Below are positions 22,060 to 34,239 of a stretch of DNA of 64,000 bases, one piece after another. Made by a program: the position numbers and the translations under genes. The notes under the pieces were generated by a model, which was not told the DNA's origin, searched no databases, and saw nothing but the letters and a program-made list of their open reading frames with translations. This DNA comes from Auricularia sp. M13 (lineage: Eukaryota > Basidiomycota > Agaricomycetes > Auriculariales > Auriculariaceae): assembly GCA_037042915.1 (NCBI GenBank), contig CM073201.1:868001-932000 (forward strand), read 5' to 3'. The stretch's first letter is position 1. Each line of letters starts with the position of its first letter.

Positions 22060-25000
22060 ACGTATCCGCTGGCGTCCCAACACTATTACACACGCGTGTC
22101 CCCCGTCAGCCTCTAATGTGGCAATGTAAAGTGTTCCGCTCAAGATGTTGATCAAATGCCCTATACTGTACCCATGTAATACCTTCCGCCCGATCCTGTT
22201 CGCGTTTCCATCCAGTATTCACCATGCCTTAAAAATATGATTAATGTGTAAAACATGCATGAAGCGAAACACGAGCAATTCGTCTGATAGAGCCACTCCG
22301 AATCGGTGAATGTGCAAGAAGGCGGGATCGGCAGATCGACGGTGGCTGTGAGGTCAACCGGCGATCCATGATATGGTAATGTCTGATTTCGTTCATCGTC
22401 GGCGCGCAACATCTCTCGAGCGGCGTAGACAACATATATACAAGGTTCGAGGCACTACCACGGCATATACGGCGAAGGTCGAGGACAACATATCCCTATA
22501 CCGGCGGCCTAGAAGTGACAGGGACGTTGGGAATGGCGGTTTTCGACGGCGAGCCCGTATCGTTTGCGCCGCAGGGGATGCAGTTATACGTGGATTTCTC
22601 GTTCACAATGTCCAACTTTTCTATCCTGTCGGGCCTGAAAGATTCATCAGGGCGGAAATCGTAGAGTTGCCCACAGCGATACGAACGAATGCCGACACGA
22701 AGACTTGCACAAGTGCTTCCGCGCTCTGGATGAAAAGCGCTGAAAACGCAACGACACTGTTTACAGTCGAGCTACTCCTCGCGTGAGAATTTCACCCAAA
22801 GCTCACGGGGGAGAGAGACCATACCTTCTGTCTTATTTTCTGCACGCGATGCCCGCATGCTTGTTCGGTCCAAACAGCGAGATCCCGGCACATGTAAAGC
22901 GCGTGTACAGAATTGGAGAGCAATCTCAATCCAGTGCGGATACGTGGATGTGCACTGAGATTTTATATCTCTCCGCATAAGGTTCAGTCCGCTGTGTTCA
23001 ATGGGCAAAGCGGAGCATGCTAGGGGCTATGAAAGGCGCGCATCGCGATGCACGGCAACTTCTCTTCACATTCCTCGCAAATGAGCCAATCGGACATGGC
23101 CATACGTATGGAACAGGGTCAGTCCAACGGCAGCGTCTTCCAGACTGCCACCCCAGTTCACTGAGCGCGACAGGATTGAATTGCAATCTCAATTAAACAG
23201 GCTACGGTTCAAAACCTTTGACGCCACCACGGCCCTGTCGCCGGGAGCGCACAAACGAACAAAACATGCACAGGCCATTCCTTATCTCTCCCTCGTTGAT
23301 GTATCTCGGCGGTAGTTCCTGGGAGAGACAGGAGGCAAAATCAGAGATCGTCGGAAAGCCGATAAAGCGTTCACACACGACGCACCTTCCAGCTGCGCTG
23401 TACGGTAGGACCTTCGTACAAGAGACTGGCCCAGCACGTGCTTTTGCCACAATCGTATTTACGAGAATCGCTGTCTTCATAATGCTGAGAGGTCGTGTGT
23501 GAATGATCTGCGACGGCGAACACAACCAACTGTACCTGGCAGTCAGCTGAAATCGTCCGATCGCTGAGGAAATGGAGATCAGCGGTTGTGAACTTTGCAG
23601 CGGATGAGAGGGACGTCTCACAAGACATTTGAACACATGGCAAGCTGCAGGGATACACCAGCCAACGTGACAGGATCTGATCTGTTGCATTGAATATAAA
23701 GCTGCAGGGCCTGAGCCCCGCCAATGAGTGGCCCGATTTCGTGATAGCAGAGATACCGCACGCAATGACAAATGTTTGGGTGCGTCCAATGTGGGATGAA
23801 ACCAGAGTCCCTGGGGCGCAAACAGCGCGAATCAGTGGTGCCCCATGCGTGTGTGATTAGCACACGTCCTGACCTGAGCAGCACGCCGTCGATCGTCAGG
23901 AATGGCAGCATATGGCGTTGGGGAAATTGTTATAACCTGCGCGTGGCGTGAACCGTTCCGATCTTCACGCCGCGCACCTTTCCTCGAACGCCCTCGAACA
24001 CCACCGCTCACACCGTGTCCCTGCAGTAACAGCCGTTCTACTGACAGCACGCATAGCGCAGTAGGCAATTCATTGATGCGCCGAGAGCTCACGCGAACAA
24101 CCTCCCTAAGCGATGCAATCCAGATCTGACTGTTGCTCCGTTTCTGATGCGTCCTCGACTATGAACTCTCCGCATATCAATGAATAGCGCCACCTTGCTG
24201 CGCCGGCTGGCAGTAAGCGCCTGTGACCACGAGGACGCTAGCTTCAATATGTTTGTGATGTGAGCAGTGTTAGAATGTGCATTCGGCTCGCATGCTGATA
24301 GCCCGGGTCCCTGAACTCCAATGACTGCACGCAGGATGCCATAGGTGGTTAGGCAGCGGGGTCTGCATAATGAGAGCTCTAGGAACCTCGACGTGTACAA
24401 GCATAGCTCGCTAGCCCAGATTTATAGCGTGGCAACCAAAGGCGGAACAAACGTCGCGAATGATGAAATAACAATGGATCGTATGAGAACGAAGGTGTAA
24501 TCTCGCCAACCAAAGCGAAGTGTTGCAGCCGATGACACTCCATATATCACAATGCTTCTTCTCGCGCCTGAGTCAAGCCATGATGATTTACCGGACTAGT
24601 GACATTTGAAGGATACACCCGCATCAGGTGCCAGCAACAGTGTACGAATTCACATCCACTCGACGCCGGACAGATAGAGCTCCTCGTCGTCCTGTTGGAT
24701 GTACGGGAAAAAACGACGAATGAACATGACCTGAAGGCGCCGGATTACACGCCGAAAGAACGGAACCGTTGAATCCTCAAGCGCGATTTTTGCAATATTC
24801 TAGCGAATGGGGTGTCAGATACGCAACGTGGAGTCATGCCGACCAACTCACCAGGATCGCGAGAACCTCGCACCTCCACGTCGCAACGAACACACGAGTG
24901 CCGCATAGAGAGTAGGCGACAGCCAGGCATCGCAGCAACATTGATCCCACGGTCGGGGCGTCGTTGACGGCAGTCCAAACCGGGACATGGTAGAGGTCGC

Positions 25001-25850
25001 TGGCATACTCCAATGCAGATATGAACTGAATGCTTGCGCGATTCTACCACTCTCATGAGAAAATGCGTGGCAGAACGCGACATGCTCGGAGGCAACCTAC
25101 CGACAAATCCCCTTCTGCGACCATGAGCTGGCAGCGCCGATGTGGTTCACATCGTCGCCCAATGCCACTGACAAAGTTGCAGACACAATAGTTCGGCGCG
25201 AGGCGCATTGCGAAACGCGAGTAGCGAGAGTAAGGAAGAGGGGGAACTGATGGAACTTACCGATCCACCTGCATTATGTACCTTGGCTAGTCTGTAGCCC
25301 ACCGGAGCTGTAACACCGGACATTGTTTCCAGCGGTGCAGCGAACCGTCCAACACTGCAGCTCGAATGTCGCTAGTATACCCATCATTTTTTTGTTTTTT
25401 TGGCGCGACGAGCGCACACGACGGCTGCTGTATAATGCTTGTAAGTGACTGTACAGCACTGCGGGGGACCGCTGGCATGGAGTGGTTCAACAGCGCGATG
25501 CATTACAAGTTGCAAAGGCGCGGATTTCACAATGTCAAGCCAGCCACCGGATCCAGAGCCGATGAGCGACGAGGGATGCAATGCTGTCAGCCGCACATGC
25601 AACAGACGAGAAAAAGTGAAAACAGGGGATATATGCATGACTGACCACGGGAATACACATAGTCGATACTTTTAAGCATGTTTGACCAAAAACTGCGATA
25701 TTATGCCGCCGCCCTGCTTGCGACACTCGAATCAAAAATTAGATAAACCTCACGCGTGCCATGCGCGGGTGTCAGGGCCTCCCAAACCTTTTTCGTCTCG
25801 CCTACCGCTAAAACTGCGAGATTATCGATGTGTGTCACAAGATGCATCTC
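22060..25850. other. gene-poor stretch with one possible minus-strand exon
   Basis: No identifiable gene in about 3.8 kb. The best coding-like piece is minus 23911-23660 (ITHAWGTTDSRC.., HPNICHCVRYLCYHEIGPLI), which is Cys/His-rich and uninterrupted, with no recognised domain. A second Cys-containing minus piece lies at 23410-23210. Both could be relics of one gene. Confidence 0.35.
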
Positions 25851-25927
25851 AGACAGTTGAAATAGCTGCTGCCGTCGAGCAAGGCGAATCGCAGAGTACG
25901 AATGCGGGCGAGACCAGCAGAATCACA

Positions 25928-26940
25928 CCGAATCGGGATAGGGTGCGATGTGCGTCCAAATGCAGAAGTGCCGAAATGCACCTGAGACGCGACGCGCGAA
26001 ACACTGAGCAGCTCGCAGCTACTGGCTCGATCACGGGACGCGGGAAAAGCTCGAACTCCTATGGAACTTCCAGTGTGCTATCCGGGACTCACGCTCGAAG
26101 TTCTTGATTACAATCTACAATACTCGCTCTGACCTCCAGCTACAACTCATCGCGACTAATCACTAATTAAATGATACACCGTATAACAACTGTTCTGTTG
26201 GAGCGTTCTACATCCACTAGCATAAACACTCGCTATCATCCGGGATAGCTGTAGCGACAGCGTTAACGTGTCAGCAACACGTCACGTGTGGGAAGGGTAA
26301 CACATCACGTGATGGAAAGGCGTACCAATGTCCCTGGCCAGAGATGTGGTGGAAGCCTGTTTCCAACAACTTGTTCGTCACGAACGACTCAAAGCGCTGG
26401 ATACAATGCTCCGTTCATCGGCCACAGGTCAAGGGAAAGCGCGGATTTCACATCCAACGTCGCTTTCCGTCATCTCTCACCCGTTTCGATACCAGTACTT
26501 CAAGCCACCACCAGGAGGCCTTGCATGTTCGCAATCCGAATACCATGCTGCTAGCAATGAATTCGCCCGCAACGGCGGGGGGGGGGGGGGGAGCTCGAAG
26601 ATCGAACAGGCGCGGACTCAAATGGCATTGTACCATTTCAAAGTCTCTCACACCGCGAAATTTCAGATGAAGTGCCTTGACCCAGCATCAGTGAGTCATC
26701 CCGACTATGCTCTCATGTCACCGCGGGAGGGCCCACCGAGCGCTGTGTCAGGAACCGACCGCCGGAAAACACAATGCGCGCTATACAATGACGGCTGCAC
26801 ACCATCGCGTGGGACCAGGTCCGCAGGCTCATTCACAGCCTTGTAAGCGACCGTGCAGGCACCGTCGAGATATACCCCGTGTCACGTGAACTGTGTATGA
26901 GTCATCGGCGGACACTGTGCAACGTATGACTCGCGGTTCC
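25928..26940. repeat. degenerate tandem copy of the 27.0-29.6 kb segment
   Basis: Blocks occur in the same order and orientation as downstream: 25928-25980 with 27016-27070, 26148-26180 with 27257-27290, 26240-26270 with 27352-27395, 26460-26525 with 27550-27605 and 26776-26940 with 29398-29560. Offsets are about 1.1 kb for the first four and 2.6 kb for the last, so this copy has lost about 1.5 kb. It includes a minus-strand remnant of the nucleotidyltransferase-like gene (PGGGLKYWYRNG followed by a stop where the other copy has Trp). Confidence 0.65.
26577..26591. repeat. G15 homopolymer
   Basis: Fifteen consecutive G on the plus strand. Its length is likely to be unreliable in any assembly. 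Confidence 0.9.
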
Positions 26941-27376
26941 GTGGGAAAGTGTACATACAGCTGCTTGACACATGCATATCAATTTCCGCGAGTGTATGTG
27001 GCGCTGCGGATTCATACCAAATCGGGAAGTGTAGATGGAAGCGTCCAAATACGGCAAGTCGCAAATCGCACATGTTCGCAACCCAGGCATCTTGGCTGCT
27101 CACGAAGTCGCCGATACCGCAGCACGAGGTCTGTCAAGCCCAAGGTTGGAATGCGGAAGCTTGCAATCAATTGCGTCCCTCATATTTCTGCCCACAGTCG
27201 CGATTAAAATGGTTGATTACAATAGAGCGAGCTTCCCGCGGGGGCACCCCCTGAACTATCGCAACTAATTAAATCTTACAGTGTACATCGGCCGTGGCGC
27301 CAGGGAAGACGCTCAAAAATCAAACATTCAGAAGCATGAACTGTTGCTGCCACTCGTCATAGCTGCAGCGACGATA

Positions 27377-28660
27377 TCAGTACCTTAACGATGCGTCGAC
27401 AGAGGGACTCACTGATTTCCGAAACCCGAAATCTCTAAGAGGTTGAATTCCCCCCACCGGTTCATCGCAAATGTGTGAAACTCGGGGGACGCTGTACTCG
27501 GCTCCTCCGCTGCAGATCATTGCCTCAATGGAAATCTTACATCCTTCACTGGTCTCCACAAGCTTCCATCCATTTCGACGCCAGTACTCTAGACCGCCAC
27601 CAGGTGACATGCGCCAAGGCTGACCGTAGAGCACGGAAGACATCGATACCGTCCGTGGCTCCAGTTTTGCCGGCGGGTCAGGTAGCCTGACGATCCAGCA
27701 CGTACGGGCCCGAATGGCGGTATTGCGCCGCGTGCCGCGTGCGAGCTGTGGACCTGCGTCGCTCGTGGAGTCACGGATCCACCCATGACCAGGTGCAAAC
27801 GCGAACGACGCCTGCGACGAATACACCGGAGTGAATCCTCTCTGAACGTACTTGTCGACGCATTTCTTCGTGCGATGTTCATCATCGCTACGCAGAACGA
27901 GTGAGAGGCGTTGGATAAACGTTGCGTGCGGGAAAAGCGAGATCGCGCAGTCTGCCGCGATGAAGTTCATAACAGCCGCTATGGGACGTCGTTAGCCACG
28001 GGAAGTCGTACAAACAACGCGTGACGCACTTGAATGAAAGTCGAGCACCGACGAGAGGGCGCAGCCACTCGACACGAGGAGATCGACGCGCCGCCTAGGT
28101 GGATCGACGCCAACAAGACGAAAGACCAACTGACCGAAGCGCATGTTGTACGCGTGTCGCATGGCCATGTCTCGAAGGCCCGGTGCCGTGAAAGCATTGT
28201 CGAGACTGTTTTGCGGCCGCAGATCGAGCAGCTGGTACCCATGATCCATGATCCACTGCAGAGCTCTCACGGCGAAGTACTGCGAAACACAGAGGTCCAT
28301 GTCAGACCCTGCATACCGAACGCGCGCGAAAAACTGAAGCGCCTGGGATCCGGACACAAGCAACCCCGTGTGCCTCTGCATCTCTCGGAAGCCGCCCACG
28401 TCCTCGAAGAAGGGCGAGATTATGGCGGGAACGCTGTAGAGGTGGTGTTCAGTAGCCTTGAAATGCCGATACAGTTCGCGGTGCGTCCTTGCAAACCGCT
28501 GGAGGCTCGGCGTCGGGAGATAAGCGAGGAGGAGACATTGAATGTCGTATGGCATGACGGGAGTCCGACGGCGGCGCATCGTGGCAAACGAACAGGCTGA
28601 ACCCGCGTTGCTCCCCGACGGCTTTTGAACCTGAAGAAATCGCATGCGCAGCGCGGGCAC
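27377..28660 (-). CDS. F-box-like protein with a nucleotidyltransferase-type GS..DxD signature
   Basis: Exons 28660-28030 and 27978-27377 give 410 residues. The 51-bp intron has a GTGCGT donor, a CTAAC branch point and CCATAG acceptor, and splices DFHS to TAVMNFIAADCAISLFPHAT in frame. Residues about 36-75 resemble an F-box (MPYDIQCLLLAYLPTPSLQR). Residues 101-125 read LVSGSQALQFF..SDMDLCV: Gly-Ser at 104-105 and Asp-x-Asp at 120-122, the spacing of the active-site loop in pol-beta-like nucleotidyltransferases. A PGGGLEYWRRNGWKLVE block is near the C-terminus. It belongs to a family that I recall as expanded in mushrooms and uncharacterised. It appears intact, unlike its neighbour copy at 26.4 kb. 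The last 20 residues may be intron read-through. Confidence 0.62.
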
Positions 28661-28822
28661 CAGGGCATCACAGGTTCTGGAGCTGTAGCCCTCCCACGGC
28701 GCACCGTTGACTCAGGCTGACTCGGCGTTCCGGGCGCGGAGTTGCCCTGATTCTCTGCTACGCAGATTCGCATTGTTATGTTTGCATTGTTACATTTTGG
28801 TCGAGTCATACAGTACAGGTGG

Positions 28823-31800
28823 CTAGCGCAGACTGGCTCTATGCCAAGGCGTTGCAGGTCGCAGGAACGGGAGCGGGGCATACTGGCGTCGGTAATCAAA
28901 ATATGTTTGAGCGTAAAACTTCCAAACAACAACTCCTAACTCGTCCATGGATTCCAACCTCCATCCACCCTCCGGGACCGAGAGAAACAAATGAGAGCGA
29001 GGCCAGACGGACATGAATGCGAACAGAGCCATTAGGCATCCAAACACGTCCTCCTGTGTGCCGTCGCCGGCAAGCGGCGTGGGACCGTCTTCGCACGGTT
29101 TCAAGTCACCGCCACCCCAGCAAGCAAGCAGCTGAGATCGGCGTTCCAGAGGCGGGATGGCGTGCAATTCGCGGAGTGATGGATACAGCGCCCTGAGCAG
29201 TTCATCCAATGCGAAGAGTTCATTTCTGAACTCGAGTTCAGTCAACTCCCACACGACGTAAGATAGCCACAGATCGCTGAGCCAGGCACCGGCGCTTGGA
29301 CCGGGAATGAACCGCGGCAATCGCTGCCCGTTGAAATCCAGGTGTTGTCCGGTTCGTAAAATGAATTCCCGGAAAACGGAACACCTGCTATTCCCAGACG
29401 GCTGCGCGCCTTCGCGTGAGGTCAGATCCACGGGCTCAACCTGTGCCTTATCGGTTGGATACGCGAACGAGCACGCTTGCTCTGGTACTGTCAGGGTACG
29501 TTCCCTATCATGTGAACTGTGAGTTGTCGGCGGACTTAATGCTGCTTATCACTCACGGTTCCCGTGGCCATATCCGACGCGATGGTTGACACCATGCGCC
29601 TGCAATAGAGCGAAATTCGAGTGGTCTGAGGAGGTACTCTCCGTGCGTGACATCTTCATGCACGTCGCAGTGACTCCAGACACGAAACATCAAAATCCGA
29701 GACTTGTCGTAATCGTACCACACAGCGCAGTCACTGCCAAAGTTCCCATGCGCGAACGGAGCACATTCCTCCATGACTCCCTCGCGGACCTCGCGAAAGT
29801 ACCGCTGCGGACGGTATGCCAGTCCGCCGGCTCTACAGCAGGACGGCCGGATTCTGAGCGACAGGGCGCTCGCCGTCAACACATGACTCCAGATAATCAC
29901 ATGCAAAACATGCGATCCTGGCTGTCTCAGCATCTGTCGACGGCGCGGGTACCGTCCAAAAACGTCGACGAAAGGATCGCCAGCCTCCAAGGCGGTGCCA
30001 ACGCAAACTTCATTATCTGGAATGGATTGCTCAGCAGCATCGGGAGGGGATGAAACGGGCGCCTGAGGTTCGGAATTGCTAAGCATTCCGAGATCGCGCA
30101 ACATGCCCTCAGCGGCCTCGTTTGAGATGCGGCTTTTCAATATGGCTCGCCAGGTGGTGCTGTCAAAGCCACGTGTGCACCAGAGAGACGAGGTAGCCAG
30201 TAGCCGAAGATAGTATGGCCGAATGGTAAGCCACACATGAAGGATATACGGCAGATTCGCTGTGTCTGCGTTTGCGAAGAAGCTCGCGATCGGAACCCTA
30301 TGCGGACGCTTCTGCTGAAGGAGATTGCGAGGAATTGGACAATCCACAGCGTGGAACAAGGCGTCGGCACGTTCATCCGTTACGTCTGGCAAAATTCGAC
30401 TGCCGTCCTCGTAATCCCAGTGAGCGCGCCGGGGAAACCAAGTGACCGCGGCCAAGACAGGCTTAACAGGCCTGTTGCTGCGATACGCGTGGTTCTTGCC
30501 GTATAACCGTGGCCGTTTCCCGGACACAACGCCGTCGGAGTTTAGATTGGCAACGCGCGCTGCGTGCGTTGCATGAGTGATCACGTGACAAACTGACAGC
30601 TCTACTTTACCATCCCGTTTGACCGAAGTGCCATGAACTCTTTCGCCTCGCCGGCTGCAGTTATTTCGCCTGTATAACACCTTACATCAACGGTCGAGAC
30701 TGGACTGAGAACTTGAACGACTTGCCTTCGCCCACCGGCAACGCCGGGTGAGATACAGCCGTCTCATCATCCTCGCCGAACGAGAATTCTGGCGGAGGTA
30801 GGATGGAGTTACGGTAACCGTCAGCTTGCGCATCGACCTCCTCCGCGCGTCTGAGATCGGGAGGGATCTCGGCATCATGGTTGCCGACTTCTGAATAGCC
30901 ACGGCTCCTAACCTCGCGCAAGAGATCTTCTGAGAAAAGACGAATCCACCAGGTCGGGACACCGAAATGACCGTATATTTTGCATGTCTCCGAATCCGCA
31001 ACAAAGACACCACGGAATGCCGGGTTGACGAAGCCCTGCGCGGCTGGAACTAGGACATGCAGCCAATCGCAGCCCAGTTTTGTTGCGAGCTTCTGTTGAC
31101 GGCGTTGCGCGGCGTTGTACTCAGACCACCCGCGGAGCTCCAGAATAGATCTTTGCAGCTCAACCAAAGTTCGCACAATCTCAGCCCGAGTCAGGATGTG
31201 ATTGCACAGGTGTGTCGTCGCATGGTGAACGGACTCTCGGGCCAGGTACGGGGTATCCCATTGCTCGGGGAAGGGTAGCCGAAGTCTCGAAGAGCCCAGA
31301 CCCGTGCATCGACTATGTTCATGCGCAGTTTGTCGCCAACACGGTACAATTCACGATCGGTTGAAGCCACAGAGACAAAGTGGCGATCGAAATCTGGGTC
31401 ATACCAAGCAAAGTCAGACTCGAGATCGGAATGCCTCGCGTTCAGCGCAGGGATAAATGCGTGATGCCAGAGACCGGGCTGATGCAGCTGAGGATAGAGC
31501 GAATGTTCGAAATAGCCGCGACGCCCATCGAGATAAATGGGAGCTCGAGCCTTTCTGCTCGGCGGAAGCCTGGGCACAAAGGGCGTGTTCGAGATGACGA
31601 GAAAACGATCTTCGAAGACACGGAAGAATCGCTGCAGATGACGGGATTCCCGGACAGATTCGAATAATTGCGGCCGCGTCGGATCCTGCCACTCAGCAGC
31701 ATTGGCGTCGAAATCACTGACATATTTGTCTCGATGAGCCAGGAGCGACTGCCTCCGAGAAAGACGTAACGTCAGAGGGAGATCCACCAGCTTAGAATCA

Positions 31801-32093
31801 GCAACGGTAATAGATCTCGAGAAATGGACCATTTTCTCCATGTGGAGAAATGCGAGCAATGTGAAATCGTCCTGCTCACTGTCAGTGACAGTGAGACCAT
31901 CCGCGCGCGTGGAAAGAGGCGACAAGCCAGCCATGAGACGGACGCGGTTGATCTCGACCAGCATGTCGAAGGTGAGAGTGCAGCCCGGCCTCCAGCGATG
32001 TGACCCGTAGCCGAATCGAGACATGCTTTCTCGAGCACTACGCAATAAAAATGGATCAGTGCTAAGCGAATGGAAGTGTAATATTCGATTCAC
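28823..32093 (-). pseudogene. large uncharacterised protein, three or more parts, frameshifted
   Basis: Four long minus-strand segments form one protein of roughly 1,000 residues: 32093-31191 (FGYGSHRWRPGCTLTFDMLV.., FFRVFEDRFLVISNTPF, HTCAI), 31176-30682 (EYNAAQRRQQKLATKLGCDW, GVPTWWIRLFSEDLL), 30590-29553 (NLNSDGVVSGKRPRL, EAGDPFVDVFGRYP, FGSDCAVWYDYDKSRILMF) and 29431-28823 (FILRTGQHLDFNGQRLPRF, WVFYAQTYFDYRRQ-like end). An intron separates parts 2 and 3 (GTAAGG..CGCAG). A single missing base near 31205 separates parts 1 and 2, and the 3/4 junction has a GTGAGT donor but does not close in frame. I recognise no catalytic domain. It resembles long, mushroom-specific proteins of unknown role. 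Confidence 0.55.
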
Positions 32094-33049
32094 TGTTGAA
32101 TCTCCGCCCTTGTGACAGACACCGATTTTGTGTATGCAACGCGCAGGTTATGCACGTGTCTATCGTCTGGACCACCGTTGGTATGATTCTTCGCCTGACA
32201 GCATCAGCGCTCGAGGCTCTCGAGGACGGACGAGTGCGCACCATGTCGGTTACTGGACGCGGTATTCCGAAACCGAATAGACGCTCGAACGCACAGAGCA
32301 GTGATCAAGCGGGTCTACAATTCGTAAACTGCTCAAATCGCTGTCTATAACGAAGAGGGTGTCGCGGGTTCTAAAGCAGACGATAAGAGAGGTTGACGCC
32401 TGACAGACAAGTAGCGCGTAAAGACAACGAATGGAGCGGACCTTGAAAACCCCTCCGCCGCCGGAACCGAACCGTAAACGGAGACAAAGCCACAAAGGTG
32501 CACCTGACCCTCGATTAGAATACCATAAAACCGCGGTTTGAGTACGGTTTATTCATTGGACGTGAGTTGGTACTTGGCAGCGGTCAGACGGCGGAACCGC
32601 GGCCTCAATGCGTGGTTTTTCGGAGATAGCACATAACAACCGAATCCTCCCACGACCGCTCGCAGGCGAGTGTGCATATACGCAGAATCGAAAAGTCAAC
32701 ACAGGGGAAGGGCAGCGACCGGCTTGCTACCACAGAGAATGCAGTGACGAACTTCCAAGCCGTGCTTTTTCGTAAGTTCGGCCCACTCCTGCGGTGGTGT
32801 CTTATTCATATGGCGTCCGATTTTCTCGCAGTGAGGATGCAACGGCTCGTTTTTGTATTCTGCGTACGCACCCACAGTGAAATCACCTCGCAGATGCCTT
32901 ATGTGAATTCCTGCTCCCCTTACAGCGACAAACACCGGTTCCGGACATGACTATCCTGTGTTTCACTCCATTCGTCCTCACGTAGCAATGGTGGCGGGTG
33001 GATTGTCCGTCCGTTGCGTCGGCAGGTGCGGCAGGCTTTACGATAAACC

Positions 33050-33663
33050 TTAACGACCCGTTCGATGGTCTGCGAGAGGCTCTGCTCGCATGTGGAGAAG
33101 CAACGATGCGCGCTCTGGTCGTGCGTCAGACTCCATGCGCAATTCGAGCGCCCACAGTCCAGCTGCTTTTATTTTCAACGGTCGAACAATCTCCGCTATT
33201 GCAACGCACCAACACGTCCTTCCCTGTTCTCCAGCGGAGAAGACAGCCCGCCTTCTCAACATGACGCACACGTTGGCACATCTAAGTGGATAATGCTGAG
33301 AACGGTTGTTGCGTTAGCAGAGATGGGGATTTACAACGACCTCAGTCGACAGCCGGTCTTTATGAGGGTTGGGGTGGATTAAACTTTGACTGTGCCGGTG
33401 ATTGGTTCGCGGGCCATACCCCACTTCGGACAATTCGTTATCCCTTCATTATGGTCATAGCCTAGTGCAAATCAACGCCATTTGGCGCGGGTCCAGAATT
33501 GTTTTCTATCCAACTTGAGGCACAGCAACTCGTCGATTACACACATTTCGCCATGCTCGCCAGACGAGAACTCTGGCCGCGTACCCGCACCGACCGTGCA
33601 CATCGTTTTCCGCAGGCAAGCATCGCGCGAACCCATCGTGAAGCCAACAATACAAGCATCCAC
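33050..33663. repeat. two diverged copies of one short fragment
   Basis: Minus-strand readings at 33271-33050 (VFSAGEQGRTC..) and 33663-33472 (EFSSGEHGEMC..), and plus-strand readings with LPCSPAEK and SPCSPDEN, match in order over about 30 residues. They look like relics of one source; its identity is unknown. The remainder of 32.1-33.7 kb shows no gene. Confidence 0.3.
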
Positions 33664-33719
33664 AACCTCCGAGATGCCCTAGAAAACCCTGAAGAGTGGA
33701 CGCGCTCTAGTATAATCCG

Positions 33720-34232
33720 TCACCGCCTGGGGTGAGAACCACATGCACCACAGAACTCACACGCAAGTGAGGAAAGACCCTGCTGGCTGAGACTCGCCTC
33801 CGATGGGGCGATGTGGTCCCAAACGTCGTTCGCAGGGTGTGCGGGTGAGGAAGAAGGACGTGGAAGTGATGTAACCGCGTCCGCACTACTGGATACCGAC
33901 TGCTGGCTCGGGTGTACAGGATCGGTAGTGCAACTCTGGCCGGGATCACTAATATCCGAGTGCTGCTTAGAAGCCTCATGCGCGCGTATTGCTGCGAGGA
34001 GCCCAGCGTCCGTGTAAGCGACAGGGATACCGTCCGGAGACAACTTGAGCAGCGTTGCAATGGGGGCTGGTATAACTTCGAACGGTGCGAGATCGAAGGC
34101 AAAGGCCATGCCGGGGAACGTCTGGGATGTCATCGTGAGGAGGAGGATGCACAACACCAAAGTGCAAGTGAGCCTGGCACAGACACGGGTGATAGCCGAA
34201 GCTCTCCTGCTTCGCTCACACGGTCCATCCAC
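33720..34232 (-). CDS. hypothetical 170-residue ORF
   Basis: One uninterrupted frame with a hydrophobic N-terminal segment (TCTLVLCILLLT), a middle region (FDLAPFEVIPAPIATLLKLS) and a Ser/Pro-rich tail. No family is recognised and no intron is needed. It could be a real small gene or chance. Confidence 0.25.
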   Translation of the reverse strand: MDGPCERSRRASAITRVCARLTCTLVLCILLLTMTSQTFPGMAFAFDLAPFEVIPAPIATLLKLSPDGIPVAYTDAGLLAAIRAHEASKQHSDISDPGQSCTTDPVHPSQQSVSSSADAVTSLPRPSSSPAHPANDVWDHIAPSEASLSQQGLSSLACEFCGACGSHPRR

Positions 34233-34239
34233 ACTTCCA

